Source: Streptomyces hygroscopicus (GTDB lineage: Bacteria; Actinomycetota; Actinomycetes; Streptomycetales; Streptomycetaceae). Taken from it: a DNA stretch of 64,000 bases. The stretch covers positions 186,001 to 250,000 of the forward strand of contig CP018627.1 of NCBI GenBank assembly GCA_002021875.1, in the 5' to 3' direction. Below, one piece after another: positions 1 to 9,515 of this stretch. Position 1 is the first letter of the stretch; each line of letters begins with the position of its first letter. The translations under genes and the position numbers were made by a program. The notes beneath the pieces are model-generated. The model saw only the letters and a program-made list of their open reading frames with translations. It was not told where the DNA came from and did no database searches.

Positions 1-94
1 AGTGGTGCCTGGGGACCGGACGACCCCTGCCCGTGAAGGGCCTTCGCCACCGGCCTGGATCTCGAAGGGCCCAGGATCATGACAGCCCCGATGC

Positions 95-123
95 GGGGCC
101 CGGCGAAACGACCGCCGGGCCCC
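95..123 (-). terminator. Hairpin terminator after the xylanase gene
   Basis: A perfect 10-bp GC stem (95-104 pairing with 114-123, 9-nt loop) lies 9 bp beyond the xylanase stop codon. It has no clear U tract, which is common for high-GC actinobacterial terminators. Bases 1-94 hold nothing else I can support. Confidence 0.6.
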
Positions 124-131
124 GGCCGAAT

Positions 132-1223
<1,092 letters not shown>

Positions 1224-2131
1224 TCAGGAGAGGGCGGATTCCCAGCGGGTACCGGCGCCGGTGGCATCGGCCGGGAGACGGTCGCGGGCAGCCGTGTCGT
1301 GGTACAGCCGCCACCGGAACCAGTCCACGAGGGTGTTCTGGGTCCGGTCGAAGGTGGGGAACCCCGGGTTCAGATATGCGGCGTGGTCCGCGCCGAGGTG
1401 GGTGAGAAATGCCTTGAGTGCGGGCAGTTCCTCATACGCTCGCCGGGCCAGGGCGTAGTCGCAGGTCGGGTCCTTGTCGCCGTGGATGAAAAGCACGCCC
1501 GCACGGACCGAGGCGGCGGGGGCGCCCAGTCCACGCAGGCGACCGGGACCGCGGCGGTGATGCGGTCGTCGGGCCAGGCGGTCACCAGGCCGTGGGTGGT
1601 CATGCCGCCCATCGAGTGCCCGGAGACGCCGACGCCGGCTGCGGTGTCGATGTGCCCGGCGAAGGGGCCGCCCGTGCTCCCGTTGAGCGCCAGGGTCCGG
1701 GTGATGACCTCGGAGACGTCCCTCGACCATTCGCCTCCGTACACGGAGCCGAGATTGGTGTTGTCGGAGAACGAGGGGGCGGGGCAGATAAAGCCGGCGG
1801 AGGCTATCGCGTGGGTCTGCGAGGCGTACGAGTCGGAGTTGCCGTACATGCCGTGGCTCCACTCGGCGACGGGGAAGACACCGTCGGCGAGAGGGGCGTT
1901 CGGTATGGGGGCGCCGCCGGGGGCTCCGGGGGTGGGGTAGAAGACCTTGGTGAACAGCGAGCGGGCGCCGCGGCTCCAGTTGAACTGGCGTACACCGACG
2001 GCGAACTGTCCGGCGGGCGCGGCCGGTTCGGCGCCTGAGGCGGAAGCCGGTGCCGAGCCGAGCAGGGGAATGCTCAGGCCCGCTGTCGCGGCCGCGGTCA
2101 GGCCGAGGAAGGTGCGTCGACTGGTCGACAT
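1224..2131 (-). pseudogene. Tat-exported alpha/beta hydrolase, frameshifted
   Basis: Secreted esterase- or lipase-like alpha/beta hydrolase, substrate unknown. The start has a twin-arginine signal (SRRTFLG, residues 4-10) and a hydrophobic stretch. The nucleophile elbow GHSMGG is in the first frame. The Asp (IHGDKDPTC) and His (GADHAAYL) motifs are in a second frame. The frames meet at a run of five G on the plus strand (1518-1522): one base added or lost there restores a normal protein of about 300 residues. Everything else looks intact, so this is either a recent mutation, a sequencing error, or a homopolymer switch. It follows the small lipoprotein gene and precedes the xylanase on the same strand, consistent with a hemicellulose role such as ester removal (inference). 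Confidence 0.75.
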
Positions 2132-2163
2132 GTGTAACTCCTTGCGTGGGGGACAGGGAGGTC

Positions 2164-2508
2164 TCAGCAGGTGGGGTTGGTCTGGGTGGCCAGGCCGAGC
2201 CGGTAGGGCAACTGCGAGTACTCGCCGCTGGAGTTGGGGTTGCGGCCCTGGTAGAGGAGTTGGAGCCGACAGGGGTCAACGGTCATGGTCTGGTCGTTGC
2301 GGTTGCCGTCGCTGCCGATGGCGCTGCCGTCCTGCTGGAGTGAGATCACCGATCCCGTGGACGACCAGCGGAAACTGCCCGGCAGGTCCTGCTGGCGGGT
2401 GCCCGCCGGTGTCGCTCCCTTCGCGGGCACGGCCGAGCACGCCGCCAACGGGGCGATGAGCAGGGCCACATAGGCATGGCGATGTAACAAGGGCATGGGC
2501 GACTCCAT
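2164..2508 (-). CDS. Small lipoprotein; tail resembles an arabinofuranosidase C-terminus
   Basis: A 114-residue product with a short charged start, hydrophobic segment and lipobox LAAC (Cys at about 24). It is therefore probably a membrane-anchored surface lipoprotein. After the lipobox the sequence is soluble and ends with [20 protein letters not shown] and a terminal Cys. I associate this ending with the C-terminus of Streptomyces GH62/GH43 arabinofuranosidases; that is recollection, not a search. If right, the gene is an internally deleted remnant that kept signal and tail but lost the catalytic domain. M1 or M5 could be the start. It lies between the LacI gene and the hydrolase on the same strand. 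As an independent protein it has no function I recognise. Confidence 0.45.
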   Translation of the reverse strand: MESPMPLLHRHAYVALLIAPLAACSAVPAKGATPAGTRQQDLPGSFRWSSTGSVISLQQDGSAIGSDGNRNDQTMTVDPCRLQLLYQGRNPNSSGEYSQLPYRLGLATQTNPTC

Positions 2509-2720
2509 AGCGGCTCATCTGGTGCACATGCGGTGAAGCACGAAGTCTGGTCGATATCTCGAACGGCGACCGGACCTTCGGACGTAGGAATGATGAGGCG
2601 CTTGACGGAGCTCGGTCAATCCTGTGTGCGCAAGATTTTCAACCTGGGAACAGAAACTCTTGCGTGAAAATTTCTCACCGCACGCCGCATGCCGCACCCG
2701 ACGCGTCGACAGAGCCGCGC

Positions 2721-3770
2721 TCAGCTCCTCGGCGGTGCCGTGCTCTGGCGGACCACGAGTTCCGTGGCGACCTCCAGACCGAGCTGCGGAACCCTCTCGC
2801 CGCGGCCCAGCGCGAGGGCCAACTCCGTTGCAGCAGCGCCCATTTCACTCAAGGGCTGATGCACCGTCGTCAACGGCGGATCCGCCCAGACAGCGACCGG
2901 CATGTCGTCGAAACCGACCACGCTCAGGTCCTCCGGGACACGAAGCCCGGCCTCCCGGGCCGCCTGATAGACGCCGAGCGCCTGCATGTCGTTCGCGGTG
3001 ACGATCGCGGTGGGCCGTTCGGGCCTGCCGAGCAGGGTGCGGGCCGCGATCTGGCCGCCCTCCCGCGTAAGTTGGGCACGGACCGTCAGATCCGGGTCCA
3101 CGGGCAGTCCGGCCGCCTCGAGAGCGGACCGGTAGCCCGCCGCCCGGGCCAGGCAGAACGCGTGATCGGGACCGTCGATCATCGCGATGCGCCGGTGCCC
3201 GAGGGACAGCGCGTGGCGCGTCGCGGACTGGCCCCCCTTGAAGTTGGTGGCACCGACATAGGGCACGCCGTCGGGAACGTCGTCAACCGGATCGAAGACG
3301 ACGTAAGGGATGCCTTTCGCCTTGAATCGCTCCCGTTCCGCTTCAGGGAGTTGGAACACGGACAGGACACACAGCGGGCGTCGCCCCACGGTGTCGTCGA
3401 CCGAGGCATCGGCGTCGTGCAGGCCGAATTTGGAGACCACGACGCCCGCGTGGTTCCTGCGGGCCGCCTCCTCGACACCGCGGATGATCTCCCCCACCCA
3501 CATGCTCTCCAGCTCGCGGAAGATCAGCTCCACGAACCTCTGCTTGTTGTCCGAGGACTTGCGGTATCCGTACTCGTTGATCAGTTCCTCGACCCGGGCC
3601 CGGGTCTCGTCGGACACCCCTGGCCGGCCGTTGAGCACCCGCGACACCGTGGGCACCGACACACCCGCCAACTCGGCTATGTGCGCGATCTTCACCGACG
3701 TCGGCCCGCCACTCCGCGCGGCCTTCCCGCTGTCCACCGACGCTCCCCCACGACTGTCCACCACGACCAC
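2721..3770 (-). CDS. LacI-family transcriptional regulator
   Basis: DNA-binding repressor with a sugar-sensing periplasmic-binding-protein-like domain. The N-terminal helix-turn-helix is clear (IAELAGVSVPTVSRVLNG, about residues 29-46), after a 25-residue extension. The ligand domain runs from about residue 80 to the end, with the family signature VPEDLSVVGFDDMP near residue 290. The annotated start is GTG; an internal GTG just before KIAHIAEL is an alternative. It is transcribed away from the GH6 gene, with about 610 bp between them holding three CebR-like boxes. The simplest idea is that it controls the flanking glycosidase genes in response to a cello- or xylo-oligosaccharide; the effector is not deducible. 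Confidence 0.88.
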   Translation of the reverse strand: MVVVDSRGGASVDSGKAARSGGPTSVKIAHIAELAGVSVPTVSRVLNGRPGVSDETRARVEELINEYGYRKSSDNKQRFVELIFRELESMWVGEIIRGVEEAARRNHAGVVVSKFGLHDADASVDDTVGRRPLCVLSVFQLPEAERERFKAKGIPYVVFDPVDDVPDGVPYVGATNFKGGQSATRHALSLGHRRIAMIDGPDHAFCLARAAGYRSALEAAGLPVDPDLTVRAQLTREGGQIAARTLLGRPERPTAIVTANDMQALGVYQAAREAGLRVPEDLSVVGFDDMPVAVWADPPLTTVHQPLSEMGAAATELALALGRGERVPQLGLEVATELVVRQSTAPPRS

Positions 3771-4073
3771 TCTTCCCCGCTCCCGACGGACTCGCCGCCC
3801 GCCGGGTCACGTACGCCACCCACACGTTCAACACCGCCTGCGAGCCGTCATTCTGACACTCGCGGCCCCTCGTGAAGTTGCACCGCCTTCTGTCGGCCGA
3901 ACAAGCCAGGTCGGGAAATCGATGGCGGCCTCAGATCGCGTCGCGTCTTCTGCCATGAGCCATGCGCTCTTCCCTCTCGATCGGACGGGACGCGTCTCAC
4001 CCTGGCTCATTCCGCTGCCACCGGCCCGGCGGGCGACGGAGGACGAGTACGGGTCCGTCAGGGACCGGAGGGT

Positions 4074-4087
4074 TGGGAGCGCTTCCA
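4074..4087. promoter_or_regulatory. CebR-like operator, one mismatch
   Basis: TGGGAGCGCTTCCA differs at one position from the perfect palindrome TGGGAGCGCTCCCA known as the CebR box of Streptomyces cellulose and cellobiose genes. It lies about 300 bp upstream of both the LacI gene and the GH6 gene. Confidence 0.7.
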
Positions 4088-4207
4088 ATTTTGAGGCCGC
4101 AGAGCCTTGCCCTCGCCCAGTGAAGGGCGAGTTGTTACGTCGACCCTTGACAGTTTCACCAGCCCACAACACGATACCTCCCACGCCCCAAGTACTCTCA
4201 GCGCCAT

Positions 4208-4236
4208 TGGGAGCGCTCCCATTGGGAGTGCTCCCA
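4208..4236. promoter_or_regulatory. Tandem CebR-like operators
   Basis: Two 14-bp palindromes separated by one base: TGGGAGCGCTCCCA (4208-4221, perfect match to the CebR consensus) and TGGGAGTGCTCCCA (4223-4236, one change). Centre spacing is 15 bp, about one and a half helical turns. They lie about 150 bp upstream of the GH6 start. Bases 3771-4383 contain no gene I can support; they are the shared regulatory region. Confidence 0.85.
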
Positions 4237-4383
4237 ATACTCGCCGCCAACCTTCGGCCCTGTCGCCTGCACCAGGGAGTCGCCGGCACAAGCGGGCCTC
4301 GTACCACCGCACTTCCTCAGCACGTCGCTCGCTCGTGACCGAGAGCGTGCGACGCATCCCTGTCAGGAAAACGAGGTACAGTC

Positions 4384-5349
4384 ATGCGCCACAGACTCCG
4401 CGCCCTGGTGGCAGCGTTCTTCGCTCTGCCGCTGGCGCTCGCCATCGCACCGTCCGCCCACGCGGCCGACCCGACCACCATGACCAACGGGTTCTACGTG
4501 GACCCCGACTCCAGCGCGAAGAGGTGGGCCGCCGCCAACCCCGGCGACGGCCGGGCGCCCGCGATCAACGCCTTCATCGCCAATACCCCGATGGCCCGCT
4601 GGTTCGGTTCCTGGAGCGGCACCATCGGCACCGCCACCGGCGCATACGTGGGCGCCGCGAACAATGGCGATAAACTACCCATCCTCGTCGCCTACAACAT
4701 ATACAACCGCGACTACTGCGGCGGACACTCCGCGGGCGGGGCCGCTTCGCCGTCCGCCTACGCGACCTGGATCGCCCAGTTCGCCGGCGGGATCGCCAAC
4801 CGCCCGGCTGTCGTGATCCTCGAACCGGACTCTCTCGGGGACTACGGTTGCATGACCCAGGCTCAGATCGACGAACGCGAGGGCATGCTCACCGGCGCCC
4901 TCGCCCAGTTCAACCGGCAGGCCCCCAACACCTGGGTCTACCTCGACGCCGGCAACCCGGGCTGGGCGGACCCGGCGACCATGGCCCGGCGCCTCCACGA
5001 AGCCGGTCTTCGACAGGCCCACGGCTTCTCCCTCAACGTTTCCAACTACTTCACCACGGTCGAGAACACCGCCTACGGCAACGCCGTCAACAGCGAACTC
5101 AACGCCCGCTACGGCTACACCAAGCCGTTCGTCGTGGACACCAGCCGCAACGGCAACGGCTCCAATGGCCAGTGGTGCAACCCCTCGGGCCGCCGCATCG
5201 GCACCCCCACCCAGATGGGCGGAGGCGCCGAGATGCTCTTGTGGATCAAGACCCCGGGCGAGTCCGACGGCAACTGCGGCGTCGGAGCCGGCTCCTCGGC
5301 CGGCGAGTTCCTCCCCGAGGCCGCCTACAAGATGATCTACGGCTACTGA
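4384..5349 (+). CDS. Secreted GH6 endo-beta-1,4-glucanase
   Basis: Cleaves cellulose chains by inversion outside the cell. A signal peptide (residues 1-27, AHA cut site) leads directly into a GH6 domain that fills the remaining 294 residues. YNIYNRD (Asp at about 110) and VILEPDSLG (Asp at about 149, the proton donor) are the two family signatures. The lack of long extra loops suggests an endoglucanase rather than a cellobiohydrolase. No linker or cellulose-binding module is present, unlike many Streptomyces GH6 enzymes. Three CebR-like boxes precede it, predicting induction by cello-oligosaccharides. Confidence 0.94.
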   Translation: MRHRLRALVAAFFALPLALAIAPSAHAADPTTMTNGFYVDPDSSAKRWAAANPGDGRAPAINAFIANTPMARWFGSWSGTIGTATGAYVGAANNGDKLPILVAYNIYNRDYCGGHSAGGAASPSAYATWIAQFAGGIANRPAVVILEPDSLGDYGCMTQAQIDEREGMLTGALAQFNRQAPNTWVYLDAGNPGWADPATMARRLHEAGLRQAHGFSLNVSNYFTTVENTAYGNAVNSELNARYGYTKPFVVDTSRNGNGSNGQWCNPSGRRIGTPTQMGGGAEMLLWIKTPGESDGNCGVGAGSSAGEFLPEAAYKMIYGY

Positions 5350-5387
5350 TCCACCACGGTCTGGTTCATGCCATTGCGCCCGCTTGC

Positions 5388-5665
5388 TGTCCCGTACCCG
5401 GACATCCCGTGGACCTCCAAGTACGCGTCTCCGCACCCGAGACCGGCACTGGCCTGCCCGTCATCCTGCTCTCCCACGGTCAAGGCCCCTCGAACAACCT
5501 CTCCTCGCTGAACGGCTACGCGCCGCTGGTCAACTTCTGGGCCGCCCACGGATTCGTCGTCATCCAGCCCACCCACCTCCCCTCCAGGACCCTGAGCCAC
5601 CTGGTCGCCGACGCCCCGGAGCGCCCTTCTTCTGGCGCTCGCGCGCCGAGGACATGACCCTGTGG
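5388..5665 (+). pseudogene. Alpha/beta hydrolase N-terminal fragment
   Basis: The reading frame gives a chlorophyllase/dienelactone-hydrolase-like N-terminus: VILLSHGQGPSNNLSSLNGY (oxyanion region) followed by FWAAHGFVVIQPTH. A single base appears lost near 5620, because the next frame continues with FFWRSRAEDM, the expected next motif. Homology stops at about 5665, well before any catalytic Ser, Asp or His. A GTG at 5409 may have been the start. It is cut by the transposase fragment that follows, so it is dead debris. Confidence 0.65.
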
Positions 5666-5748
5666 GTGCCGGGAATCATGTCACCCGGGATGACCTGCTG
5701 GTTTGGATCTGTCAAAGCTCAGCAGGCCGCAAGCCGTTCTCAGGCAGC

Positions 5749-5935
5749 ATGCCGGTCGTGGTGATACGGCTGAGCTACCTGCTCGCCTACCAGACCTTCC
5801 GATGGCTTGCCCTGTTCGCTCGCTCGAGTGCAGCGAAAGACGCAGAGATCCTGATGCTCCGCCATCAACTCGCGATCGCGCGGCGGTCCCAGCCACCACC
5901 CCGCTTCTCCTGGAGCGACAGGGCCGTCATGGCGC
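5749..5935 (+). pseudogene. Integrase-type transposase, N-terminal fragment
   Basis: ATG-initiated frame reading IRLSYLLAYQTFRWLALFAR and then AAKDAEILMLRHQLAIARR. This is the characteristic N-terminus of a family of rve-core transposases common in Streptomyces. Only about 60 residues remain. The match ends where the tail of the Dyp peroxidase gene begins on the other strand. Similar N-terminal pieces lie at 13984 and 56684, and a C-terminal piece at 18951. Confidence 0.6.
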
Positions 5936-5949
5936 GCGTCGCCGTTCTG

Positions 5950-7284
5950 TCAGTCCTGGAGATCGCCGAGCCAGCGCAGGGCGCTGAGGCCCGGCAGGAA
6001 GCAGTACTCGCCGCCGCGGGTGACGGCGAACCGCGGCAGAGGGGTAAGGCGCCGTCGCACCGGCCGCCGGGGAATGGTGAAGCCGGTGTCGCCGTCGTGG
6101 GATCCGGTGACGGGGTCTTTGGCGTTGCCCGCGCCGAAGAAGACGCCGTCGTTCATCCATTCCGACTGGACGAACTCGAACTGCCGCCCGAGGTGGGCTC
6201 CGATGAACGCGAACATCAGGCCGCGGTCGGCCCCGTCGTCCTCCAGAACTCCCTCGGGCAGCGGTGGACCGTAGACGGCGCCTCGTCTGATCATGCGGTG
6301 CAGTCGCACCTCTCCCGCCACCGAGGCATCGCGGGGGTTGGCCCGGCGGATGTGGCAGCCCCCGGGCGTGATGAATCCCGCCGGATCGTCTCGCCCGTAC
6401 AGGAAGGTGTTGCGGCGGTGCGGGTCGGCACCGAGAGCGGGGTCGTCGTGCTGCGGGCAGAGCGCCAGGGGAGCTCCGCTGCGCCAGCGTCCCATGATCT
6501 TGGCCGCCAGCAGTTCCTCGTCTTCGCAACCAGTGGCGTTGTCCCGCAGGTAGCGTCGGAACGCGGCGACATCCTGGTGGAGTTTACGGAAGACCGCGTA
6601 GCTGCCGTTGCGTCCCAGCACCTGCGGCCGCGGGGTCTGGATACCGCCGATCTCGTCCCGGTAGCCGAGCACGAACTCCCCGGCCTTCAACGGCACCTCA
6701 AGCTGGTTCGACCCGGGGATGCCGCTTCCTTCGACGGCCGGATGGCTGACGCCGTCGCGATAGCCGAAATGCTCGGTCTCGGTGGGCAGCGCGTGACAGT
6801 CCTGCCGCCAGATCGCGGTCACACCGCGAAGGCGGTCGTACGCGGGGCGGGCCCGGTCGAGGGCCGCCTCCAACCGCGGGGTGTCAGGCGCGACCGCCGC
6901 GACCACCACGTGGACATCCGGCGTGCCCAGTGGGGCCTCCCAGTTCCCGGGGCTGCTCTCGCCGACATCGCTCAGCGCTTTGGCCCGGGCGGCCATCCCC
7001 TGCCGGAACTCCCAGGCGAACGTGTCCAGTGATGCGCGTGGCACGCCCAGGGCCTCCAGGCCGTGGCAGGTGACCGCGACGCTGACCCAGGTGTCCCCCA
7101 GGGGGCTGACCGAGTCGGCGGCAGAGGTCACCACCGTGCTCGCGCGCCGCATCAACTCCCGCCCGGCTGCCCGGTCATCGAGGCGGAACACAAGGTACGT
7201 CGCCGCGTAAGGGGTCGGGCGGGGACTGAGGACTCCGCGCTGAATATCGTCGAGTTCCAACGCGACTTGCGTAGGTCCGCTCAC
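5950..7284 (-). CDS. Dyp-type heme peroxidase
   Basis: Heme peroxidase of the dye-decolorising superfamily, 444 residues, oxidising phenolic or dye-like substrates with hydrogen peroxide. The hallmark GXXDG motif appears as FGYRDGVSHP. The proximal heme-binding region GCHIRRANPRDA carries the His ligand, and GLMFAFIGAHLGRQFEFVQ is the typical distal C-terminal helix region. No Tat or Sec signal is present, so it is probably cytoplasmic or delivered with a partner. I chose the GTG at 7284 because GGAGG lies 6 bp upstream; a longer frame continues upstream but overlaps the previous gene. It is the last gene of a three-gene minus-strand operon, 19 bp after its neighbour. The natural substrate is unknown. 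Confidence 0.9.
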   Translation of the reverse strand: MSGPTQVALELDDIQRGVLSPRPTPYAATYLVFRLDDRAAGRELMRRASTVVTSAADSVSPLGDTWVSVAVTCHGLEALGVPRASLDTFAWEFRQGMAARAKALSDVGESSPGNWEAPLGTPDVHVVVAAVAPDTPRLEAALDRARPAYDRLRGVTAIWRQDCHALPTETEHFGYRDGVSHPAVEGSGIPGSNQLEVPLKAGEFVLGYRDEIGGIQTPRPQVLGRNGSYAVFRKLHQDVAAFRRYLRDNATGCEDEELLAAKIMGRWRSGAPLALCPQHDDPALGADPHRRNTFLYGRDDPAGFITPGGCHIRRANPRDASVAGEVRLHRMIRRGAVYGPPLPEGVLEDDGADRGLMFAFIGAHLGRQFEFVQSEWMNDGVFFGAGNAKDPVTGSHDGDTGFTIPRRPVRRRLTPLPRFAVTRGGEYCFLPGLSALRWLGDLQD

Positions 7285-7303
7285 GGTTCGCCTCCTTGCG
7301 CCA

Positions 7304-8317
7304 CTACTTCGAGACGAGGTTCCGCCAGAAGTTCCGCAGGCTCTCGTCGCCGCCGAACAGCGAACTGAAGATCGTGGAGTCCGCCAGCAGCACATCGCCG
7401 GCCCGCTCACCGCTCGGAGGCATCCACAGGAACATGTTGAACTCGGTGTTTCCGGCCTCGGTGAACGGATGCGGTCTGGAGGTGTCGATCGGCTGCCTGG
7501 CCAGCACGTGGATGACATCCGGCTCGTCCGTCGTCACGGCGTAATGCGGCAGGTGCATATGGAAGTTGAAGTTCGTCACCCCTTCCAGCCACCCTTTCGC
7601 GTCCAGGTCCCCGACTGTGGACAGCGGGGCGATCTTGTTCTTCTCCCGCACAGCGGGCCGCAGCCCGTAGCGGTTCTCGACCGGCACCCCGAGGCCCTGC
7701 ATCAAGCCCCGCACGTACGTGGCGAACCGCTGCTGGCGGGGGACCAAGGGATCGCCGTGATGGTGGTACTCCACGTCCCGCACGGCCAGATCGTCCGACG
7801 CCCCGACGTCATGGTGAGGCCCCAGGACCAGACAGGCGTCCTCTCGGCCGAGGAAAGCCCGCAGTGCCTCGATCTCCTCTGGCTGGGCCGCCTGCCCGGT
7901 GACCATGTGGTCCAGTCCGAACACGAACAGGGTGTCGGTGTCGGCCAGCACGCGTTCGTCGAGCGGGGTCCGGAAACCGGCCTGGTCGATGCGCTGATAC
8001 ACCGGGACGGGGTGGCCGGTGACCTCCTCGACGAACTGCTGGAACGGCATCCAGGCCCAGAAGAACAATTCCAATGATCCGGCGATGCCTTGCTGGAACT
8101 GAAACGGGTCCGACCACTTCGGGTCCTCGTAGGCAGGCCACGCCACCCGCCTGACCTCCGTCATCGTGGAGAACCGGTTGTCCAGCCCGGCCGGATTTCT
8201 GCCCGCCTCGGCCGGATAGCTCCACGAGACGTAGATGCTCACCCGTCGCCGACCAGGGGTGTATTCGCGCGGGACGTGGTTCTGGTTGTAGGTGCGCGCG
8301 GTCCTGGCCTCGCTCAT
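7304..8317 (-). CDS. Unrecognised protein of the Dyp-peroxidase operon
   Basis: A 337-residue soluble protein with no signal peptide or membrane span. I do not recognise the family. The middle part (DTLFVFGLDHMVTG, then EEIEALRAFLG and LVLGPHHDVG) resembles a Rossmann-like glutamine-amidotransferase or ThuA fold by pattern; that is inference. It has unusual aromatic- and His-rich segments (VEYHHHGDPLV, NFNFHMHLPHYAV) that could bind metal or heme. The ATG at 8317 has GGAGA just upstream. It lies 44 bp after the preceding gene and 19 bp before the Dyp gene, so the three products very probably act together. Confidence 0.65.
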   Translation of the reverse strand: MSEARTARTYNQNHVPREYTPGRRRVSIYVSWSYPAEAGRNPAGLDNRFSTMTEVRRVAWPAYEDPKWSDPFQFQQGIAGSLELFFWAWMPFQQFVEEVTGHPVPVYQRIDQAGFRTPLDERVLADTDTLFVFGLDHMVTGQAAQPEEIEALRAFLGREDACLVLGPHHDVGASDDLAVRDVEYHHHGDPLVPRQQRFATYVRGLMQGLGVPVENRYGLRPAVREKNKIAPLSTVGDLDAKGWLEGVTNFNFHMHLPHYAVTTDEPDVIHVLARQPIDTSRPHPFTEAGNTEFNMFLWMPPSGERAGDVLLADSTIFSSLFGGDESLRNFWRNLVSK

Positions 8318-8361
8318 CTCGTCTCCGATCCGCAGTGGGACAAGCGCGCGACAGCCCGCTC

Positions 8362-8895
8362 TCACTGCAGCTGGTCGAGCATCTCCGACAGAGCATCCTT
8401 GATCCGCAGAGCCTTCTTGATCTCATCAGCGGTCACATACGGGTACTCCCCGTACTCGATGAAGCTCGGACAATGGTGTTCACGCACAAACCTGACGAAC
8501 GCCTCAGGGTTGGTCCGCCAGTCCTCGGGGAACCCTTCGAGGTTCTCGAAGGCCGTGTTCACCCCCGCCTTGCTGAAAAGCGCGACGGCGTCCTCGGTGT
8601 ACTTGTCGAAATCCGTGTCGAAGATCCCCTGATACATGAAGCGCGTATCGTCATCGAAGAGCACCCAGCGCAGGTAGTGCAACTTCAGCGGTGCGAGAAG
8701 ACATGGATCTTCCTCCAAAGCCTTGACCAAGGTGTAGCCGTGCTCACGTATCGCGTCGGCCCGGCCCGGCTTTACCTTCGCGACGATGGTGAACCCATAA
8801 CACGCCGGTGTTCTCGGATAAACGGGGCCGTATTTCCCCTGCTCGAGTTGGTCGGTGTCTTTGGGGATGACGGCCGCCTGTGGCTTGATCTCCAT
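8362..8895 (-). CDS. Unrecognised 177-residue protein, first gene of the Dyp operon
   Basis: Soluble protein starting at an ATG with GGAGG about 6 bp upstream. The segment FTIVAKVKPGRADAIREHG, then LHYLRWVLFDDDTRFMYQG and FDTDFDKYTEDAV, alternates strand-helix-strand as one ferredoxin-like half of the chlorite-dismutase/Dyp/EfeB superfamily does, including the FDTDFDKY stretch typical of Dyp N-domains. The C-terminal half (about 100-177) is helical and unrelated to anything I know. It may be a heme chaperone, a catalytic partner or a degenerate relative of Dyp. Being promoter-proximal in the operon, it is unlikely to be accidental. Function not assigned. Confidence 0.6.
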   Translation of the reverse strand: MEIKPQAAVIPKDTDQLEQGKYGPVYPRTPACYGFTIVAKVKPGRADAIREHGYTLVKALEEDPCLLAPLKLHYLRWVLFDDDTRFMYQGIFDTDFDKYTEDAVALFSKAGVNTAFENLEGFPEDWRTNPEAFVRFVREHHCPSFIEYGEYPYVTADEIKKALRIKDALSEMLDQLQ

Positions 8896-9214
8896 GTCCG
8901 CTCCTCCCACCACCTACCGACCGGGGACAATCCCCCTCATAGTCCCACGCATCACGTCCATCTGCCTCGTGAGCAGCAAGGAGCTGAAACACCTTGACCG
9001 GCCGGCGCGGGCGGCTGCTTCGCGGCCATCCCCGTGCCGGGGAGCCCTTTACCCTGGCTTGCGTCACCCTCGGAAGCACGCTGAATCAACCAAGGGGTCT
9101 TGGAGAGCGAAGAAGGTCTGAATGTCTGCCATCTTCCCGGTGATGACATATCGGGAAAGTTCGACAGCATCGAAATACAACTAAAAAGGGACTCAAAGAC
9201 CACAAGGTGACTAA

Positions 9215-9451
9215 AAGACTCCCTTCGCGAGGAACTCGACGTACCCGACCGACAAGGTCGATGCCTCGCTGAACGCCTTCATGGAGCGCCGCTACGAACG
9301 AGTCACCATCGTCCAGGACGCGTCCCACCAGATGCTCGTCAGCGAGATGGCCGTCACCTCCGCGACCCTCCCCCGCGCCACCGAGCAGTTGCGCGGAACT
9401 CTGCCACACCGACTCAAGCACGTGGAGGGCTTCCTCAACCGGCCCCGCTGA
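9215..9451 (+). pseudogene. Possible C-terminal fragment of an FAD monooxygenase
   Basis: An open frame of 78 residues with no start codon of its own. NAFMERRYERVTIVQDASHQ followed by a helix and GFLNRPR resembles the C-terminal helix pair of PHBH-like FAD-dependent monooxygenases. The rest of that enzyme is absent. The remainder of the 8896-9515 gap is non-coding; it includes the promoter region of the Dyp operon. Confidence 0.3.
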
Positions 9452-9515
9452 TCGCGTGCGGACACCAACCCGGGCCGGCCGGCTCCTCGGCGTATCCGGA
9501 CGGTACGAGCGACAA

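Noticed and set aside
2664-3875. A 403-codon plus-strand ORF
   Set aside because: Antisense shadow of the LacI gene, whose HTH and effector motifs are unmistakable.
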